A DNA stretch of 7,178 nucleotides from Anaerolineae bacterium (lineage in GTDB: Bacteria > Chloroflexota > Anaerolineae > Aggregatilineales > UBA3940), in contig JADZAD010000085.1 in NCBI GenBank assembly GCA_020852775.1, positions 1 through 7,178 of the forward strand, given 5' to 3'. Shown here in pieces: positions 6,625 to 7,178 of this stretch (the first letter of the stretch is position 1; the number at the start of each line of letters is the position of its first letter). A model generated the notes under the pieces. The model worked only from the letters and a program-made list of their open reading frames with translations, was not told where the DNA came from and did not search any database. The translations under genes and the position numbers were made by a program.

Positions 6625-7178
6625 TTACCCCTCCGGCTCGACCTCGCTCGCGTTCACACGCCCGGTCAGCTGGTTCCGTGCCTCCCACAGTGCCGGGAAG
6701 AAGCGCAGGCTGAGCGTCGCCTGCAGGTATTCACTCGTCGTGCCACCCGTGCCCATCACGCCCAGTCCAATCGTGCGCTCAACCAGCTCTATATGAACAA
6801 AGCGCCATTCCTGCGCGCGGTGATCCAGCACTGAGAGCGCATCTGCCAGGGCATAGAGCACAGGATCGCGCGCTGGTTCAGCATACAGCGCAGCAAGATC
6901 GTCGATGCCTCGTCGGGCTATCAGCGCATCGAACGTCTCTGCCAGCGAGAGCTGGTCGAGGCGCCGGCGCACCGCTTCCCACTGTGAGTCCCTCGCCAGC
7001 GCCCGCTGCACCCACTCGACATGGCGCGTGTCGCGCAGGCCACACAGGAATTCCAGTTCGCGGAACTGGTACGACTGCAAGCCGGAAGCCGGATTCAGCA
7101 GTTGGCGGAAGCGGTGGAACGCCATCGGTGGCAGGCTGTGCAGGTGGCGTGTCGCCCCGGTCGTATTTTCCAGGATTT
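6625..7178 (-). CDS. kynA: Tryptophan 2,3-dioxygenase, C-terminal part (N-terminus beyond window edge)
   Basis: The last 183 residues of a haem enzyme that opens the indole ring of L-tryptophan to N-formylkynurenine with O2, the first step of the kynurenine pathway. The diagnostic PASGLQSYQFRELE segment lies about 30 residues into the fragment; its Arg belongs to the substrate-binding region of characterised enzymes. WRFVHIELVERTIG carries the expected proximal haem His. GTGG follows (GTGGTTSEYL, where many family members have GTGGSSG), with an apparent one-residue insertion just before it. FFPALWEAR completes the family C-terminus. Family members are usually about 260-290 residues, so roughly a third is missing to the right. 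The frame continues upstream of the Met at 7123-7125 with ILENTT...LHSLPP, which matches the family, so that Met is internal. The stop is 56 bases before the next gene's chosen start. The visible part looks intact and active. Confidence 0.93.
   Translation of the reverse strand, partial: ILENTTGATRHLHSLPPMAFHRFRQLLNPASGLQSYQFRELEFLCGLRDTRHVEWVQRALARDSQWEAVRRRLDQLSLAETFDALIARRGIDDLAALYAEPARDPVLYALADALSVLDHRAQEWRFVHIELVERTIGLGVMGTGGTTSEYLQATLSLRFFPALWEARNQLTGRVNASEVEPEG

Noticed and set aside
6569..6688. N-terminal extension of the four-helix membrane protein
   Set aside because: It would overlap the last codons of tryptophan dioxygenase and is Arg/Gly-rich; starts at 6568 or 6598 are more plausible.
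7123..7125. ATG as a true start of a short tryptophan dioxygenase
   Set aside because: The frame upstream continues to the window edge with family-like sequence, so the Met is internal and the gene is simply cut by the window.

Overview
The window is a GC-rich bacterial chromosomal segment with tightly packed protein genes: nine are visible, two of them cut by the window edges. I see no tRNA, rRNA, CRISPR array, insertion sequence, integrase or phage gene. The content (a DUF92 membrane protein, a bacterial tryptophan 2,3-dioxygenase, an MBL-fold hydrolase, a GT-C-like polytopic protein and several unassigned membrane proteins) would suit a free-living, possibly Chloroflexota-like bacterium. 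That taxonomic guess is a weak inference from protein flavour, not from a marker gene.

Layout. Bases 1-1497 hold a minus-strand group of three genes, read right to left: a DUF92/TMEM19-family membrane protein, a small three-helix membrane protein, and the N-terminus of a secreted or membrane-anchored protein that runs off the left edge. Bases 1498-1638 are the only divergent intergenic region; it holds a TATAAT box facing the single plus-strand gene, a 12-helix MFS transporter (1639-2883). The MFS gene converges on a long minus-strand series, with only 21 bases between stop codons and a small hairpin there. Reading right to left, that series is: the C-terminal two thirds of tryptophan 2,3-dioxygenase (cut by the right edge), a four-helix membrane protein, an MBL-fold metallohydrolase, a pterin-4a-carbinolamine dehydratase-like protein, and a large GT-C-like membrane protein.

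How the genes may work together. The five right-hand genes share a strand, and their gaps are all under about 60 bases, or an overlap, on the chosen starts, so they could be co-transcribed. Tryptophan dioxygenase opens the kynurenine pathway, and pterin dehydratases normally recycle the cofactor of aromatic amino acid hydroxylases, so aromatic amino acid metabolism is a possible theme. No hydroxylase, kynureninase or recognised kynurenine formamidase is visible here, so the theme is a hypothesis. The most notable molecular oddity is the pterin dehydratase-like protein: it keeps the His-His-Pro motif but has Tyr where the third catalytic His is expected. I found no convincing evidence of a wholly new defence or mobile system in this window.
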